A stretch of 25,288 nt of DNA, taken from positions 1 through 25,288 of IMG/VR virus record IMGVR_UViG_3300025362_000036. One strand, written 5' to 3'. A program made the translations under genes and the position numbers. The notes beneath the pieces were generated by a model. That model had not been told where the DNA came from. It worked only from the letters and a program-made list of their open reading frames with translations, and searched no databases. The stretch's first letter is position 1; every line of letters starts with the position of its first letter. This DNA comes from a virus. This document shows positions 23,659 to 25,288 of the stretch, piece after piece.

Positions 23659-25132
23659 TTGCTCCCTCACTCTCTCTACTTCCTACTCGGTCGTTGTTTG
23701 GTTTTTCAAGCGATGCTTCTGCTATCCTCTTGATCATGTCAAGTGGGACAGGAACCCCGCCAGCGTTAATGAAGTATTGTTCTCCTTCTTCTCCGATACC
23801 GAACTCACCAATCTCAGCACGAGCTTCGTTGATGTTCTTGATACCGGCTCTGACGTACAGATTGAGCGCCGTCGCCTTCTTTTGAAGGTCGGTCAGGTCG
23901 ATCTCGTTGAACTGAACTCCCCAAGCAGCACGACGACCGTCATACTGTGAGAAGAAGACCTTGTCAAACAGCCGTTCGTAGACACGTTGCCGTGGTCTCA
24001 CTACTAAGCTCTTGAAAAGATCAAACTGTGATTCACCCTCTCCAGGGCCGCCAAGGTGTCCAGCAGCCACGATAGAGACGACTTTCGGAGGGACTCCATG
24101 TGCTCTACAGATCTCATCGCGGTTAGCTTCACGTACGATGTTGTACTGATCGAAGTTAAGCTCAGTTCTGAGCTCCTCAAGAACCGACTTTGTTCCAGGC
24201 GGCGTACCAATCATCACTAGCTTGTTGGACCGAACCTCCATCAAAGAGTTGATGTAGTTCGTAAGCGTTGACTGGTTCTTAGGATCGATTGTGGAGTATG
24301 CTCCGTCCATTACTAGCAGGTAGCGCGAGATCCCCTTGTCCTCGAAGAACTCGATGACGTTGAGGTGTTGAAGCCGGTTCGAGAGCGCAGCGAACAGTGC
24401 AGACCAGATGCTTGGCATTCCGTACCAGTGGTTCGCAGGAGTGTATTGTTTCAGTTGAACCATTTCGTTCGGCCACCGTCCAGTCTTCTTGTGCATCTGG
24501 TAATCGGGAGCCTCCGTTCCAAATTCTCGGAAGTATACATGTGTTCCATTGACGATCTGTACGTAGTCACCAAGAGGGACCTTGCCATCTGCTACTGGGG
24601 CCAGCCTGTACATGGTGTATGCCGAAACATGCACCAATTCCTTGACCTTGCCTCCGATGTCTCGCAGGATCTCAATGAATGCGTTGCCGAGAGCGCCATA
24701 GTCTGTTTCTACCCTGGTGAGGAACTCATCCATGCCATCCGAGCCGAACATATTGTTGAAGTCTGACTCCATAGCAGCAGAAGGTTTTTCTCCCTTCTTA
24801 GATTTGTGGATGAATTTGAACCCACCGGCATTGAGACAAGCAGCCTTCACAGAGCAACATGCTCGATTGGTGGGCTCCTCATCAAAGAGAACAGCAAGGT
24901 CAGAAGGTTCAACGCTGTACGGCCACGACATGATCGTGTGAAGGCCTTTGAGGTCTTCATTAAGAGCATTAAGCGAAGTAGTTGCAAGCCTGACAGAACC
25001 GGCAGCGGACTTGCCGTTTATTGCGGCGTTCCGAAGCGAGTTAGCCAAAGAGTCAGAGACGCCATCCAGTTTCAGGACGGTGGCTTGGGCGCTGGGTGTG
25101 TAGTCTTCAATTTGAACCTTGTTGTCGGCCAT
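23651..25132 (-). CDS. phage portal protein, 493 aa
   Basis: The protein has the features of a phage portal of the PBSX/SPP1-like families: the N-terminal crown/wing region (LFDEEPTNRACCSVKAACLN, then ETDYGALGNAFIEILRD), a HWYGMPSIWSALFAALSNRL segment, the helical clip-stem region (IKDKGISRYLLVMDG-like; here FFEDKGISRYLLVM), and REANRDEICRAHGVPPKVVS followed by a Gly-rich loop. Portals form the dodecameric ring at one head vertex through which DNA is packed and to which neck proteins attach. Its ATG is 2 bases after the TAG of the preceding gene (TAGCAATG) with no clear Shine-Dalgarno, suggesting coupled translation. The following protease start overlaps its end. Confidence 0.94.
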   Translation of the reverse strand: MADNKVQIEDYTPSAQATVLKLDGVSDSLANSLRNAAINGKSAAGSVRLATTSLNALNEDLKGLHTIMSWPYSVEPSDLAVLFDEEPTNRACCSVKAACLNAGGFKFIHKSKKGEKPSAAMESDFNNMFGSDGMDEFLTRVETDYGALGNAFIEILRDIGGKVKELVHVSAYTMYRLAPVADGKVPLGDYVQIVNGTHVYFREFGTEAPDYQMHKKTGRWPNEMVQLKQYTPANHWYGMPSIWSALFAALSNRLQHLNVIEFFEDKGISRYLLVMDGAYSTIDPKNQSTLTNYINSLMEVRSNKLVMIGTPPGTKSVLEELRTELNFDQYNIVREANRDEICRAHGVPPKVVSIVAAGHLGGPGEGESQFDLFKSLVVRPRQRVYERLFDKVFFSQYDGRRAAWGVQFNEIDLTDLQKKATALNLYVRAGIKNINEARAEIGEFGIGEEGEQYFINAGGVPVPLDMIKRIAEASLEKPNNDRVGSRESEGANA

Positions 25133-25134
25133 TG

Positions 25135-25288
25135 CTATTCAGTGCTTGCAGTGACGTTCCGTGCGCTGATGTCTGCGTATACGAGATACACAAGCGCGTC
25201 CGTTGTGTCGATGTCGAGCCGGACATACTCAGCGAGCGCAACAGGTGTTGCGTCACCGGACATTCCGATAGACACACCAGCCGTTCCA
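25135..25288 (-). CDS. unrecognised gene, C-terminal 50 residues only
   Basis: The frame is open from the right window edge to TAG 25135-25137 and gives about 50 residues ending in DALVYLVYADISARNVTASTE. Strand-like residues (VALAEYVRLDIDTTDALVYL) suggest a beta-rich C-terminus. It runs in the same direction as the portal gene and stops 2 bases before its ATG, so it belongs to the same operon. A terminase large subunit is commonly found at this position, but nothing in these 50 residues resembles a terminase nuclease domain. No identity is claimed. Confidence 0.65.
   Translation of the reverse strand, partial: GTAGVSIGMSGDATPVALAEYVRLDIDTTDALVYLVYADISARNVTASTE

Noticed and set aside
1-25288. 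tRNA genes, CRISPR arrays, insertion sequences, attachment sites
   Set aside because: I found no cloverleaf-like segment, no regularly spaced repeats and no transposase or integrase gene. Nearly all bases are taken by tightly packed virion genes.

Overview
This window is a contiguous block of phage virion genes. Every gene I can support lies on the minus strand, so transcription runs from base 25288 towards base 1. The gene set is that of a contractile-tailed (myovirus-type) tailed phage or prophage: portal, prohead protease with a scaffold-like tail, major capsid, neck proteins, tail sheath, tail tube, tail assembly chaperones, tape measure, LysM/hub/spike baseplate proteins, gp25, gpJ and gpI wedge proteins, and fibre proteins. 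I see no terminase, lysis, replication, integrase or host genes, so virion versus prophage, and the bacterial host, cannot be decided here. The Shine-Dalgarno (SD) sequences are strong bacterial types (AGGAGG, AAGGAG), and TAG, TAA and TGA all end genes, so the ordinary bacterial code applies.

Head region (about 25288-18721): the end of an unrecognised gene, portal, XkdF-like protease fused to a coiled-coil region, major capsid, a small protein with a Cys/His zinc-binding motif, three neck or tail-completion proteins, and a 59-residue gene just before the sheath. Tail region (18718-12185): sheath, a tube protein that looks like two tube domains nested in each other, a zinc-ribbon tail assembly chaperone whose second product needs a -1 ribosomal frameshift at T TTT TTC, and a 977-residue tape measure starting at TTG. 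Baseplate region (12176-5198): a tube-initiator-like protein and a separate LysM protein (together resembling one Afp7-type protein), hub, spike with a long glycine/hydrophobic C-terminal extension, gp25, gpJ and gpI. Fibre region (5194-1): an HNH endonuclease gene wedged between gpI and the first fibre gene, then a fibre protein, two proteins with propeller-like repeats, two small genes and a glycine-rich fibre protein running off the window.

The genes are packed tightly with TAATG, ATGA and TAGATG junctions, so most appear translationally coupled within one or a few late transcripts. The least expected features are the nested-duplication tail tube, the frameshifted chaperone pair, the fibre reading frame that continues 34 codons upstream of its first ATG with no normal start codon just after the HNH gene, the spike extension, and hairpins that hold the SD sequences of the capsid gene and the gene after it.
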